Source of the DNA: Saccoglossus kowalevskii
Lineage: Eukaryota > Hemichordata > Enteropneusta > Harrimaniidae
DNA length: 10,933 bases
Direction: 5' to 3'
Assembly: GCF_000003605.2 (NCBI RefSeq)
Contig: NW_003122908.1
Coordinates: 867,176-878,108 of the forward strand
Shown: positions 1-8,090 of the stretch, piece by piece
How the letters are laid out: each line of letters begins with the position of its first letter
Numbering within the stretch: position 1 is the first letter of the stretch
Program-made: the position numbers and the translations under genes
Notes under the pieces: model-generated
Told to the model about the DNA's origin: nothing
Database searches by the model: none
What the model saw: only the letters and a program-made list of their open reading frames with translations

Positions 1-285
1 AGTAGTCTTTAGATATCTGATATAAATGGTCTTTATTAATGTTATCGATGTCAATGTTGTATGTTGTTTTGATGTTGTTGAGTTTTTGCAGCCAAGAGTT
101 AGGATAACATTGTTGTTTCAGCTCCATTAAAGCGTCATATGCAAATGTTATTGATCCACTCTTGGTGATGTGCTGATAATATTTTATGGCTCTTTGTTGT
201 ACTATGGATAAGAGTGGCAGTCTTCCTAATTCCATTCGACATCCGATGTTGCTGCTTATATATCGTATTACCCCGGGCCTGAACG
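1..285 (-). mobile_element. C-terminal remnant of a non-LTR retrotransposon ORF2 (reverse transcriptase polyprotein), 5'-truncated and cut by the window edge
   Basis: Read on the minus strand, an uninterrupted frame runs from about 285 down to position 1. It begins near GVIRYISSNIGCRMELGRLPL-like residues and continues through QQRAIKYYQHI, an AYDALMELKQQ helix and SWLQKLNNI. The pattern [YT]SSN-x(4)-ELGR[LFY]PL followed by R-x-IKYW-like residues is what I know from the region just after the reverse-transcriptase domain in CR1/L2/Jockey-type elements of marine invertebrates. In intact elements this protein copies element RNA into chromosomal DNA in the nucleus. Here only the tail is visible: the endonuclease and catalytic RT motifs are absent on the right, which fits the usual 5' truncation, and the C-terminus lies outside the window. 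The frame stays open to about 390, but residues beyond 285 are low-complexity and do not look like the family. The clade is uncertain. The copy is in antisense to nothing visible and probably lies in the tetraspanin intron. Confidence 0.68.
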
Positions 286-390
286 TACAAAATCGGGAAA
301 AATTGGGAAAAATTGGGGGTGGGCGCTTACCCGAGGACCACCCCAAAAAAGATTTTAAAAAGTTGTTTTTTGTGATCGTATGATAAGGTC
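286..390. other. Flank of the retrotransposon remnant with a short G/A direct repeat
   Basis: This stretch contains two exact tandem copies of GGGAAAAATT (295-314), followed by a G-rich run and a C-rich segment. It separates the recognisable retrotransposon coding sequence from unrelated DNA and may mark the truncation junction. No gene is recognised in it. Confidence 0.4.
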
Positions 391-782
391 AAATAAAGGA
401 ATGCTTTCGTACACTTTGTACACGTACTTATTTCTTGATTTATGCGAGGTTTCAATAAACGTGAGCACTCGGTCAAGATCTGTGGGAACACTCACAGGCG
501 CTCGGAACATTTCTTGGCTAATAAAAAATCACCTAAAGTGGGATCGGCATAGTTAGTCAGTCGCCGGTAAATTCCCCTACTACTCATATAATAACACAAG
601 GTAGGAAAGCATTGACACCATGACATTGAAACTTCCCGAAAATAACACGATTTTCCAAATTATATTTCGATCCGCTTCACACAACTCAAGCATGATATCG
701 GTAGAAACTATCGATCGACTTACATTTCCTTTATTCGAACTAAAACGGGTTAAATCCTGTGAAAGTTGAAACACCAGAGCAA
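391..782. other. No recognisable gene
   Basis: The base composition is mixed with moderate CpG. A minus-strand frame open from about 1041 to 580 crosses this stretch and the fold-back element to its right, but its translation has no domain, motif or family resemblance that I recognise. A GTAAGT donor-like site and a pyrimidine-rich acceptor-like site bracket 33 bases on the minus strand near 730-767. One such pair is expected by chance in a region this size, so no exon is called. Confidence 0.4.
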
Positions 783-897
783 TATGAATCAACCCGTCTA
801 CGCGGAGCATGCGTAAATGTTTGGAACTGCGCATTTTTGGAGCTGCGCATGCACGAGCCTCTGCTTCAAAATATCCACGTAGACGGGTTGATTCATA
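783..897. mobile_element. TA-flanked fold-back element (MITE-like), about 111 bp
   Basis: The 18-bp left arm TGAATCAACCCGTCTACG (785-802) is matched perfectly by its reverse complement at 878-895. Both ends are flanked by the dinucleotide TA (783-784 and 896-897). One mismatch further in, three more pairs form (804-806 with 874-876). A second, nested inverted pair GCATGCG/CGCATGC sits at 807-813 and 846-852. Perfect terminal inverted repeats with a TA flank are the signature of Tc1/mariner-type target duplication, so this reads as a tiny non-autonomous element with no coding capacity. The TA flank is short enough to be coincidental, and a plain fold-back repeat is the alternative. The perfect arms suggest recent insertion or gene conversion. 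Confidence 0.6.
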
Positions 898-1500
898 GAT
901 TTCAAGCTTTTTCGCATTGTGGGCGAAACTAAAAAATGTTTCCACACATTTTTCCTCCAACGACATTTTAACACTGAAGTAAACATTTTTCGTTTCGCTG
1001 TAACGATTATCGTGCTGATAGAATTGTGATGCAATTGACAAACAACACTGCTGTTGCTGTCATCGCTAACTTTTCAGTGTCAAAATACACAAACATAAAA
1101 TGCTTGGTTAATTAAAAATAAAAAAAATACCCTGGAAATTACCGAAAAATCGACAATGAGATGCTGTTTTTAAACACCGTGGAAAATTCATGCACTCTGC
1201 GATGCCATCTTGGTTACCTCAATCGGAAACCCCCTTGTCTGCTAGCATGCACCGGTAGCAAAGGTCGCAAACTACGTTGAATGGCCGTGATCGGCGACAT
1301 TTGGTACTAAGGTACTCTGTGAATGAGGTATTTCCAGAGGTCAGGGTTCGTTTAATTTGCACCGACCTGTCTCGTCTGTAGTTGAATGAAACCTGCCTCG
1401 ATTTACAATAGTTCCCCTTCAAATGTGACTTCATTTCGAATTTGTTTCACCGGCATTTGGGTGATTGAGTAGTAAAAACGGCGAATAACAGTTGTGTAGT
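898..1500. other. No recognisable gene; moderately CpG-rich unique-looking DNA
   Basis: A 71-codon minus-strand frame (1219-1434) and part of a longer minus-strand frame are open here, but neither translation resembles a family I know and neither has convincing splice sites. CpG is more frequent than in the AT-rich stretch that follows. No RNA gene, repeat or promoter could be supported. Confidence 0.4.
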
Positions 1501-1941
1501 AAAATATTAGGGCCCTTTTCAACCTGGTCGTCTTAACTTCTCACGATCCTTGGAAACTGCGTCATACAAAGTATTTTTTTAAAGGTTTGAGGGAAGGTAA
1601 ATTTAGCCTCAACCCACCCAATGGCGATCACTATGTTTATATAACTGTATGAATAACTCATCGGCTTTACGTAATCCATTGTGTCCCTCCCTCAGTGGAA
1701 TTGATAACACGACGCCATGACAGTTTTCACGCAAGGTTGAGACTTCGCGGACGATTTTTCCCTCGAATTGTAAATTTTTTTATTTTATTTTTTTAGTTGA
1801 CGATTTGACATCAGCAAATTACGGTGTATGGTGTATTTCTATGAGTTTCTGTTACACATATGAAGCTAATGATTCGTTTTAAAACTTTTTTTTACAAAAT
1901 GGCGATTATCTCAGTTTCATTTTTTACTCAAAATTTCAACT
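1501..1941. other. AT-rich DNA without a recognised gene
   Basis: It contains T-rich tracts (for example 1770-1797) and scattered GAGGGA/TCCCTC-like words around 1588 and 1686. Nothing coding or structural stands out. Confidence 0.4.
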
Positions 1942-2257
1942 TTAAAACTATTTAACTTCTAGACGGTTCATTTGTTTTCAATGACATTTTCAGGGGTCAA
2001 TATTCAGGTCTATCCTAAGTAAATGGCTTCGTATGGTTTTACTGTCTTCACTGGAACAGAAACAATAGAGCTGCCAATTAGCGGCTCTGTTAACTGTGAA
2101 CGATTTATAAAATGTGAATATTTCAAAGAGCACTGTGTAAAAACTTTTCAAGGGAAACACTAATAAATAAGCCATTATGTTCCTAGTAACCAGAAGTTTT
2201 AAATAAGTGTTTTAAAATCAAAATCAGGGTATGCATTCAAAAGTTAAATAGTTTTAA
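1942..2257. mobile_element. Possible TTAA-bounded inverted-repeat element, 316 bp
   Basis: TTAAAACTATTTAACTT at 1942-1958 has an exact 17-bp reverse complement at 2241-2257. Both outer ends are TTAA, the target sequence duplicated by piggyBac and Kolobok transposases. With TTAA taken as the target duplication, the terminal repeats proper would be 13 bp (AACTATTTAACTT). The interior has no recognised coding sequence. A 61-codon minus-strand frame inside it shows no family resemblance. The arms are AT-rich and the surrounding DNA has many TTTAAA-like words, so a chance match is a real alternative. Confidence 0.35.
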
Positions 2258-3339
2258 GTGCACTTTCACCTAAAATGCATGATTTTAACCCAAAATCAAC
2301 ACCACTTAATATGGTATCATAGTACATTATTGTAAACCATAAAACGCAAAAGTTTAAATAAAACTCTTTCAAATGATATATAACTTGATGGGTAAGGGTT
2401 ATATTTTACTTGTGTAATTACAGTAATCAGAGCCAATTAGAAATATAGTCTCCCAACCTGCATCTCTACCTTAAGCAAAGTAGAATGAGACACGTCCAAA
2501 ATTTTGACTCAAAGATTTATACGAGGATACATTTTGCACAAAGCTTTGACCAAAAATCAAGTTTTCATTCAAGCACACATGCACACAGACAAACAAAAGT
2601 GATTTATATAAGGGCAATCCTGGCAGAGCGGACTTCAAGACTAACATTTAACATTTCTCCTGGCCAGGGAAGAAAATTCAACTAACACAGTAAATCTTGT
2701 TATCTATATCGGTAAATGTGCACAAGATTTAATGTTGCTCAAAGCAATTAACTCATGCACTCAAATGTCCTAACTGTTAATATAAAAGAAAAATTATTGC
2801 GTGAGGGTTTTACAAAACTAAACACCCAAGAATATAGCATTTAATTTTTCAAATAACTGAAATTTTGAATTTCACACAATTTTATTTATATTTGAGCTAA
2901 AGCAACACATTAATAGTAGCAACAAATAACACAAGATATACAACACTGCTGACAGCATACTCAGGAAAAAGTGCTAACAGCAATCAAAATTAAGTTATTC
3001 AATTAGATCAAGTCTAACTGTAGCACAGGTTACATGATGCCGTCTCATAAAAACAATTACAAATGTGTTTCAGTTCTCCAAGGTAATGAAACACTATTTG
3101 ATCCAAGAGGTGCAGGTGGCAGGAAATCATGCTACCATTTACCTTGTTGAATGTAGCTATAAAAAACAATATTGAATTAAGTTGGCAGTATAGACATAGA
3201 AGAAAATGCCTCCTAGGTTATGAAGATTTGTTGTTAAGGTATGAAGTGGCGGTTGTGTCTACTATACAACTGTAGAGTACCGGTAGACTAATTAATAAGG
3301 TTTAATAAAAAATACATAATCACTGGTGAGATTAAATCC
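2258..3339. other. Very AT-rich DNA without a recognised gene
   Basis: Short frames only, all interrupted. A 14-nt segment on the minus strand near 3145-3160 is flanked by AG and GT, but it is too short to assign. The stretch is best read as intron of the leftward tetraspanin gene. Confidence 0.4.

Positions 3340-3371
<32 letters not shown>
3340..3371. repeat. (AT)13 microsatellite with a GTATGTAGG tail
   Basis: A run of 26 alternating A and T bases (3340-3365) is followed by GTATGTA. The second AT microsatellite at 4931-4956 has a similar TATG-type flank, suggesting the same slippage history or a shared repeat source. Confidence 0.9.
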
Positions 3372-3372
<1 letters not shown>

Positions 3373-3545
3373 GGTATCATATGCTATAGGAATGGCAAGC
3401 TTAAACTTTCAATAAATATTGGAGACTTGATATACATCTACTATTATAAAGTATATTTATATTAAACTATTATGCAAATAAGCTGCCATACTTTACGATT
3501 TACCTGATGAGAAAACACAAGTAGTGTTCTCACTAGACGAATTAA

Positions 3546-3719
3546 GCTGTTGTCACAACGCCTTTTATTTGAGAACGTTGTTAAAATGTGTGTGTGAACA
3601 GAATACGTCGTTGTGGCGCTGGCGTTTTTGACACTGTCCTAAAAGGGGTGGACGAGATCCTAAACGCCGTTGTCACATCGGCTCTTGCACAATGGAATGT
3701 GCCGTGTGAACACAATACG
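3546..3719. repeat. Imperfect direct repeat with an offset of about 112-120 bp in a CpG-richer island
   Basis: GCTGTTGTCACAACGCC at 3546-3562 recurs as GCCGTTGTCACATCGGC at 3666-3682. GTGTGAACAGAATACG ending at 3607 recurs as GTGTGAACACAATACG at 3704-3719. The two word pairs keep their order with offsets of about 120 and 112, so this is a diverged duplication of a unit near 115 bp. A 97-codon plus-strand frame covers it, but its translation is not a known protein and it crosses the repeat, so I do not call it a gene. The repeat's base composition contrasts with the AT-rich DNA around it, hinting at an inserted element. Confidence 0.5.
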
Positions 3720-4050
3720 ATGGCCAAAAGCCCTCTATCGCTGACTTATTTATTTATACATTACACAAGATGGCGTCAGAGGTTACAAGTCAAATTTACT
3801 AGCCAATCTCTGTTATCCCACCTTCGTAACACTATTTCTTCCCACCAGTTATTTCCATGTTGTTGGTCTTGTTTGACCTAACAAGTTGCCGGAAAAGTTG
3901 AAACAAAGCAAGTGCATTTACCAGAGGGGACGCCATTTTGTCGATTGACCTTCCATTTTTGTATTAACCTTTTTGATTCATTGAGGGCGCAAAACACCAC
4001 GTGCAGACAATTCAGCAGATTAGCTAATATTTGCACCAAAAAAAAAACAG
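3720..4050. other. Remainder of the CpG-richer island, with a 13-bp inverted repeat around ATGGCGTC
   Basis: ACAAGATGGCGTC (3765-3777) is matched on the other strand by ACAAAATGGCGTC (3929-3941, one mismatch), giving a 177-bp inverted-repeat span. Both arms contain an A-rich ATGGCG word resembling YY1-type elements. Each ATG opens a short frame: 10 codons on the plus strand, and 34 on the minus strand starting MASPLVNALALF. Neither is recognisable or clearly spliced. The two starts point toward each other, which argues against a shared divergent promoter. An inserted inverted-repeat element is equally possible. Confidence 0.35.
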
Positions 4051-4073
4051 TGTGTGTGTTAGCTACACACACA
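4051..4073. repeat. TG/CA hairpin
   Basis: TGTGTGTGT (4051-4059) pairs exactly with ACACACACA (4065-4073) across a 5-base loop TAGCT. It is a small snap-back formed from dinucleotide repeats, preceded by an A-run. Confidence 0.75.
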
Positions 4074-4930
4074 TTTTGCTCTTTTTGATTTATTGTTAGA
4101 CATTCACAAATAATAAATGTTAAAAAATCATGTGTGATCAAATTACTAAGACCCAGAGGTATTTTTCGTTGCTATGGAAATATAAACTACCTTCTGATGT
4201 TTACACTACATATACGTACGCATATATAAAAAATTATCTCATGTGTTTGTTTCAAAGGCTCTTGGAAATCAAGGCTCTAAATTTGCAGTATAAGCCTTAT
4301 GTGAGGGCTACTATTTTTACAAAATAGCGGCCCAACTGGAAAACCTTGGTACTAGAAATTTTCAAATTAAAAATTTATTTCCATTCATATAGCAGATATA
4401 CAAGTTCTTCCACACAAAGTGAGTTCAGTATGTCAATTTTATGTTTTTACAATTGTATGTGCAGTCTAACACTATTGTCCGACTATCAGCTTTTGAAATT
4501 GGTAACCCACTCAGGTTTCCAAGAAAATATTTCAATTTTGAGCCATGATAATCTATATATTATTTGATTTGACATTCAGTTTGTTCAGTTATTAGGTAAA
4601 TACATTCAGTCACACTGCCATATTGGGTTACAACATGAGCACGACTGCTGATGCTGCTGCTGATACTAATACTGTTCACATAACAGCTTAATTACTGTAT
4701 TGTACATTATTTTATTTTCATTTAGAATTAATATTTCCTATCTATTTATACTGATTGTCAGCATAATAAAAAATAAAATGAAAATGCATTTTTGCATGCA
4801 GATAACATGATACCAATAAAAAAAAATCACATCCTACACACAAAAATGCTGCAATCAGTAAAAATAAAATATCATACAATTACACTAATTAGTTGATTAA
4901 GGCTAATTAACCATAACATATGTTAAATGA
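4074..4930. other. AT-rich DNA without a recognised gene
   Basis: Open frames of 65-73 codons on the plus strand are low in complexity and rich in Tyr, Ile, Asn and Lys, as expected from AT-rich noncoding DNA. A short GCTGATGCTGCTGCTGATAC stretch near 4645 is a minor trinucleotide run. Probably intronic. Confidence 0.4.
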
Positions 4931-4956
4931 ATGTATGTATATATATATATATATAT
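4931..4956. repeat. (AT)9 microsatellite with an ATGTATGT leader
   Basis: Alternating AT from 4939 to 4956 is preceded by ATGTATGT. The same TATG-plus-TA combination occurs at 3340-3371. Confidence 0.85.
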
Positions 4957-6157
4957 CAGAGAGTAAACTGATGTCCTTTCCCCATTAGACTATAAAACAT
5001 ATTGTTGATGAATTTATTCACTGCAGTGTTTAGACACCTGCACTAGCTTCCACTATGGTGTACACTTTGTGCGTGACGTGACACACATGAGATACAACAA
5101 TAACATAAAAGCAAACGTACACCATATTGTAATATTTTACTGGAAAAATAAATTATTGTCATTGAGTGTTTTATAAATTAGGTTGATTTATACCAGCAAA
5201 ATTTACTAACAAAGGTTTTACAGATTCAGCCAGTATTTTATAAATGCCATGCGATATATGTACGTGATTTATATATAGATTATTTTTTTCTTATTTATGA
5301 TAGATAATAGAGCGCTATGATTAAATTATTATTTTAAATAATTGCTAACCTGCTTGAAAAATGTGAAAAAACCCAGTGAAAAAATAGGCAATGATTTTAA
5401 TCCAAATTGTAATATTTGCATTGATATTTACTTTTCAGATAACTTCTGTGTAAATATCGGTAATGTTTTTTTAGTATGTGAACAATACCAGTATATTGGA
5501 AAAATCTATTGTTGGCAAGGGTTAAAGGTCAAGATAAGAATCACTATACATATCTTCTCATCATGAATTTTTATTAATTTAAAGTACTGTATTTGCCCAA
5601 CTAGAAGCATAATTACATAATCTCAAAATATAGAAAACTGTACACCAACAGTATACCAATTTGCCATGCCTGAATTTTAAAACAATTCACAAAATATGTA
5701 ATTAGCTGGGGAGAACACGCAAGTTTCATAGACCGCACAATTTTCATGTATTTTTGTGGCTGTGAACAATTTACTTCAAGAGGTTTCTTAAGAACGGCAG
5801 GGCATCAGTGTATTTAGTGGAGATCATCAAACTCACAAATGTGATGCTAAGAACACTGAATGGCTTTACTAGAGAATGAAGTATATTGTCTATATTTTTT
5901 CAATAAGTATCAGGTTCAAAAAAAAACTTGGCTCCTAGAGCTTGAACTTTAGAGTTGAGAGGGCACCCACTTTCAATTGCGTACAGCATTATATCAAGGC
6001 AAGATATTGCCTTAATGACTCAGTGAAGTCTAAGCAGGTACATTTACTACAAACTAAGTTTACCTTCAATGTACCCTGTGAATGCTTAGATTCATTCAAA
6101 GTTAAATAATATTCATTACAAAAGATATAGATTAATAATAATAAATGAATAACTTAC
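4957..6157 (-). other. Inferred 5' part of the first coding intron of the tetraspanin gene
   Basis: On the minus strand the intron opens at 6157 with GTAAGTTATT, a near-ideal donor. I looked on this strand for the next tetraspanin exon (remainder of the first membrane helix, small loop, second helix with a G-rich pattern) and found none down to position 1. The intron therefore probably extends beyond the left edge. Within this stretch only a 7-bp hairpin AAGGCAA/TTGCCTT (near 5996-6013) stands out. Confidence 0.5.
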
Positions 6158-6226
6158 AAAAAAGACAACGTTGAAGACAATAAGAAGAATCTTGGAGCAT
6201 GCAGCACATCCTTCTAAACTACCCAT
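6158..6226 (-). CDS. Tetraspanin, first coding exon (23 codons)
   Basis: The exon encodes M-G-S-L-E then GCAACSKILLIVFNVVFF, and ends exactly at a codon boundary before GTAAGTT. Tetraspanins are four-pass membrane proteins that organise partner proteins in the plasma membrane. Their N-terminus has the form MG-x-GC-x-x-C-x-K followed by hydrophobic residues with FN-x-[VI]F[WF], and vertebrate members such as CD81 and CD9 have a phase-0 intron at this same point after the FW/FF. The match is therefore in both sequence and gene structure. Cys7 and Cys10 are at positions that are palmitoylated in relatives, and residues 12-23 are the first half of membrane helix 1. The start is fixed by an in-frame TAA at 6244-6242 and has a favourable context (A at -3, G at +4). 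The large extracellular loop with its CCG motif lies beyond the window, so the subfamily cannot be assigned. Confidence 0.85.
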
Positions 6227-6281
6227 GATGATAGATGTGTATTATAATTCTGTATGAGATCTGTGAAAAAAATAATGAATA
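6227..6281 (-). other. 5' UTR segment and 3' splice acceptor upstream of the tetraspanin start
   Basis: On the minus strand a T-rich tract ending TTTTTTTCACAG (intron end at 6261) precedes 34 bases of leader (6260-6227) and then the ATG. This is a standard acceptor with a good polypyrimidine tract, implying a separate noncoding first exon further right. A weaker CATACAG acceptor ten bases downstream is possible. The leader carries an in-frame stop before the ATG and no upstream ATG. Confidence 0.6.
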
Positions 6282-6528
6282 CAAGATACCATAATACGTA
6301 CAGCATACTGAAACAAGAGACAAGATTTGCTATGTGTTATTACAATTATGATTATAAAGCAAGACAACAGCATAAATCTATAACTTTACACTTCTAGAAA
6401 TTTGCTTGCACGCTTTTTAAGAGATTAACTGATATTGGTGTAGTTATTTCCTATCATACTAATTGCCATTTTCAATTGCACAAGAAACAAGTGAAAACCA
6501 TAGGATTATACAGTTTTTGTAGAGAAAT
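6282..6528 (-). other. Inferred 5' UTR intron, no further features
   Basis: AT-rich sequence without open frames or repeats of note. Assigned to the intron only because of the acceptor at 6261. Confidence 0.4.
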
Positions 6529-6627
6529 TGGGGTTAGGGTTTTGGGTATTGGCTAGGGGTACACACATTTCAAGGGTTAGGGGTCCACACATTTCAAGGG
6601 TTAGGGGTCCACACATTTCAAGGGTTA
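6529..6627. repeat. 24-bp minisatellite with telomere-like TTAGGG words
   Basis: Units begin CACACATTTCAAGGGTTAGG and continue GGTC. Full copies run 6562-6585 and 6586-6609, a third partial copy runs 6610-6627, and a degenerate partial copy lies at 6551-6561. The two complete units are identical. Immediately to the left, 6529-6545 reads GGGGTTAGGGTTTTGGG, with the animal telomere hexamer TTAGGG once perfectly. Each unit also contains GGGTTAGGGG. This could be a slippage-expanded minisatellite seeded on a telomere-like fragment. It is not a true telomeric array. Confidence 0.85.
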
Positions 6628-7903
6628 AGTTGAGTTTCGGCCCTTGGCATATATCTGAAAAGTGATTTGGCATTCTCAAAAAAAAAAAAGTGCCATAATT
6701 ACCAGGGTTGTGAACAATTGAGAAATGTGAGAAACAACCTTCATTTAGACTATAGTAGATTACATTTCATATACTGTACATAGTTTAATTTGATATATAT
6801 GTACATCAATCTACAGTAGGTAATGCTAAATTTAAAGTGCGAAAGTCGTTGTATGTGCATGCGACAGGTGGCCATAGCGTGTCATTATTAGCGCATGTTG
6901 TCATCGTCGCTTGGGACTTGATTCTCGCACGTGTCCAGGCGACTACCCTCTGGATTTAAGCCAGAAGAAAACATAGGATTTTTGTGTAAGCATTCCATGG
7001 TAACCAGGGGTTAGTTTGATGAAAAGAGAAGATGGCGCATGATTGGGGTTGCCAATGATTAGGGGTTTGGTGATATAGGTCTGTATGTCTTACAGAATAT
7101 TATGTTACACAGTCACTGATTTGCATATAATCTCTTATTACCTCCAAGTTGTTTCAACTCGACCTACTTACTCTCCGAGGTAATCACTTCTACATTGATG
7201 TCATTTTAAACCCCTAACTTTATACTGACACCTGTTTTTCTCATACAGCATAAAATGGACCAAAAAAACAGACTGACACCAAACACAACCTAAATGGCTT
7301 TCCCTTTATAAATAGTTGTAGTTTCTTTAACAATGGTGTATTACAAATTTAAAATATAAAATAATTTCCTTAGTTTAGAAATCAGTCAGTTAATTTATAA
7401 AACCCTATATGCTGCAATTGGTAAAGCTTTGATATAATTATGATATAAGCCTACATCCTCTCTGCAACTCATTTATTACTAATGTACATTTTTTTCTTCA
7501 AATGTATTTTCCTTGATGTAAATAAATTGTCTACCCATAATGGAAAGAGTACAAACAATTCAGTGAATGCAAAGGCATTTTATTTATTTTGGGGTTTAAC
7601 TATTCTGTCTTTGGAATACTTCCCCATTAACACAATGACGAAATACTTTAACAATGCATATGTCCGTGAAAGGTACATCTTTGTGTTTATTCAACCATAA
7701 ATCTACTGGAGTTTGTAGGTCCATGATTCAACAATTTTAAGGAGAGGTCATGTACTACAGGTATGTCGTTACAGTTGGCTGTACATGTATATAAATTTGC
7801 TGGACATTTGAAAGTAAAAATTTAATAATCTAATCACTGGGTTTTAAATTAGAAAGATTTAAAACAAGAAGGATTTTTTTTAATTTAGAATAAAGCTTAG
7901 AGT
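6628..7903. other. No recognised gene; a short CpG-richer patch near 6838-6960
   Basis: Around 6838-6960 the sequence is richer in CG words (for example GCATGCGACAGG and CTCGCACGTGTCC) and includes a CACGTG E-box-like word. Near 6994-7010 CCATGGTAACC resembles half of an RFX X-box. AGGGGTTAG and GATTAGGGG words recur near 7006 and 7057, echoing the minisatellite. The rest is AT-rich with low-complexity frames only. Confidence 0.35.
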
Positions 7904-7972
7904 TAGATCTCTGATCTAGATCTCTACATGAATTAGATCAAGATGAATTAGAATTAGTTAGATCTCTACATG
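7904..7972. repeat. Short GATC-rich interspersed direct repeats
   Basis: AGATCTCTACATG occurs exactly at 7918-7930 and 7960-7972, an offset of 42 bp. TTAGATCTCTGATCTAGATC words precede the first copy, and ATTAGATCAAGATGAATTAG lies between them. The segment looks like a decayed tandem array. Confidence 0.7.
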
Positions 7973-8043
7973 GATTTGAAACTCTTCCTCTCCACCACTA
8001 TATACAGCATCATTTCAGAAAACATGCGAGTATTTTGGTACCG

Positions 8044-8090
8044 GGGGTGCGAATAGCCATTTTGTTGATCATATTGGCTATTCGCACGCC
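8044..8090. repeat. Stem-loop with 16-bp arms (15 of 16 paired)
   Basis: GGGGTGCGAATAGCCA (8044-8059) pairs with the reverse complement of TGGCTATTCGCACGCC (8075-8090) with one mismatch, leaving a 15-base AT-rich loop. The arms contain a perfect 12-bp core TGCGAATAGCCA. The stem is too short for a typical animal microRNA precursor. It may be the core of a small palindromic repeat element or a regulatory cruciform. Confidence 0.75.

Noticed and set aside
728-767. 33-nt minus-strand micro-exon bounded by TTTCACAG and GTAAGT
   Set aside because: Both sites are good individually, but the peptide is uninformative and does not fit a tetraspanin exon.
580-1041. 153-codon minus-strand open frame, the longest in the window
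   Set aside because: It runs straight through a fold-back element, has no recognisable motif, and its length is not exceptional for this composition.
3588-3881. 97-codon plus-strand open frame
   Set aside because: It overlaps a diverged direct repeat and matches no family. It is probably a by-product of the CpG-richer repeat.
3765-3941. Bidirectional promoter with YY1-like ATGGCG starts
   Set aside because: The two ATGs face each other rather than diverge, and the frames are short and unrecognised. An inverted-repeat element explains the symmetry equally well.
8044-8090. MicroRNA precursor
   Set aside because: The stem of 16 bp is shorter than usual and neither arm matches a microRNA that I know.
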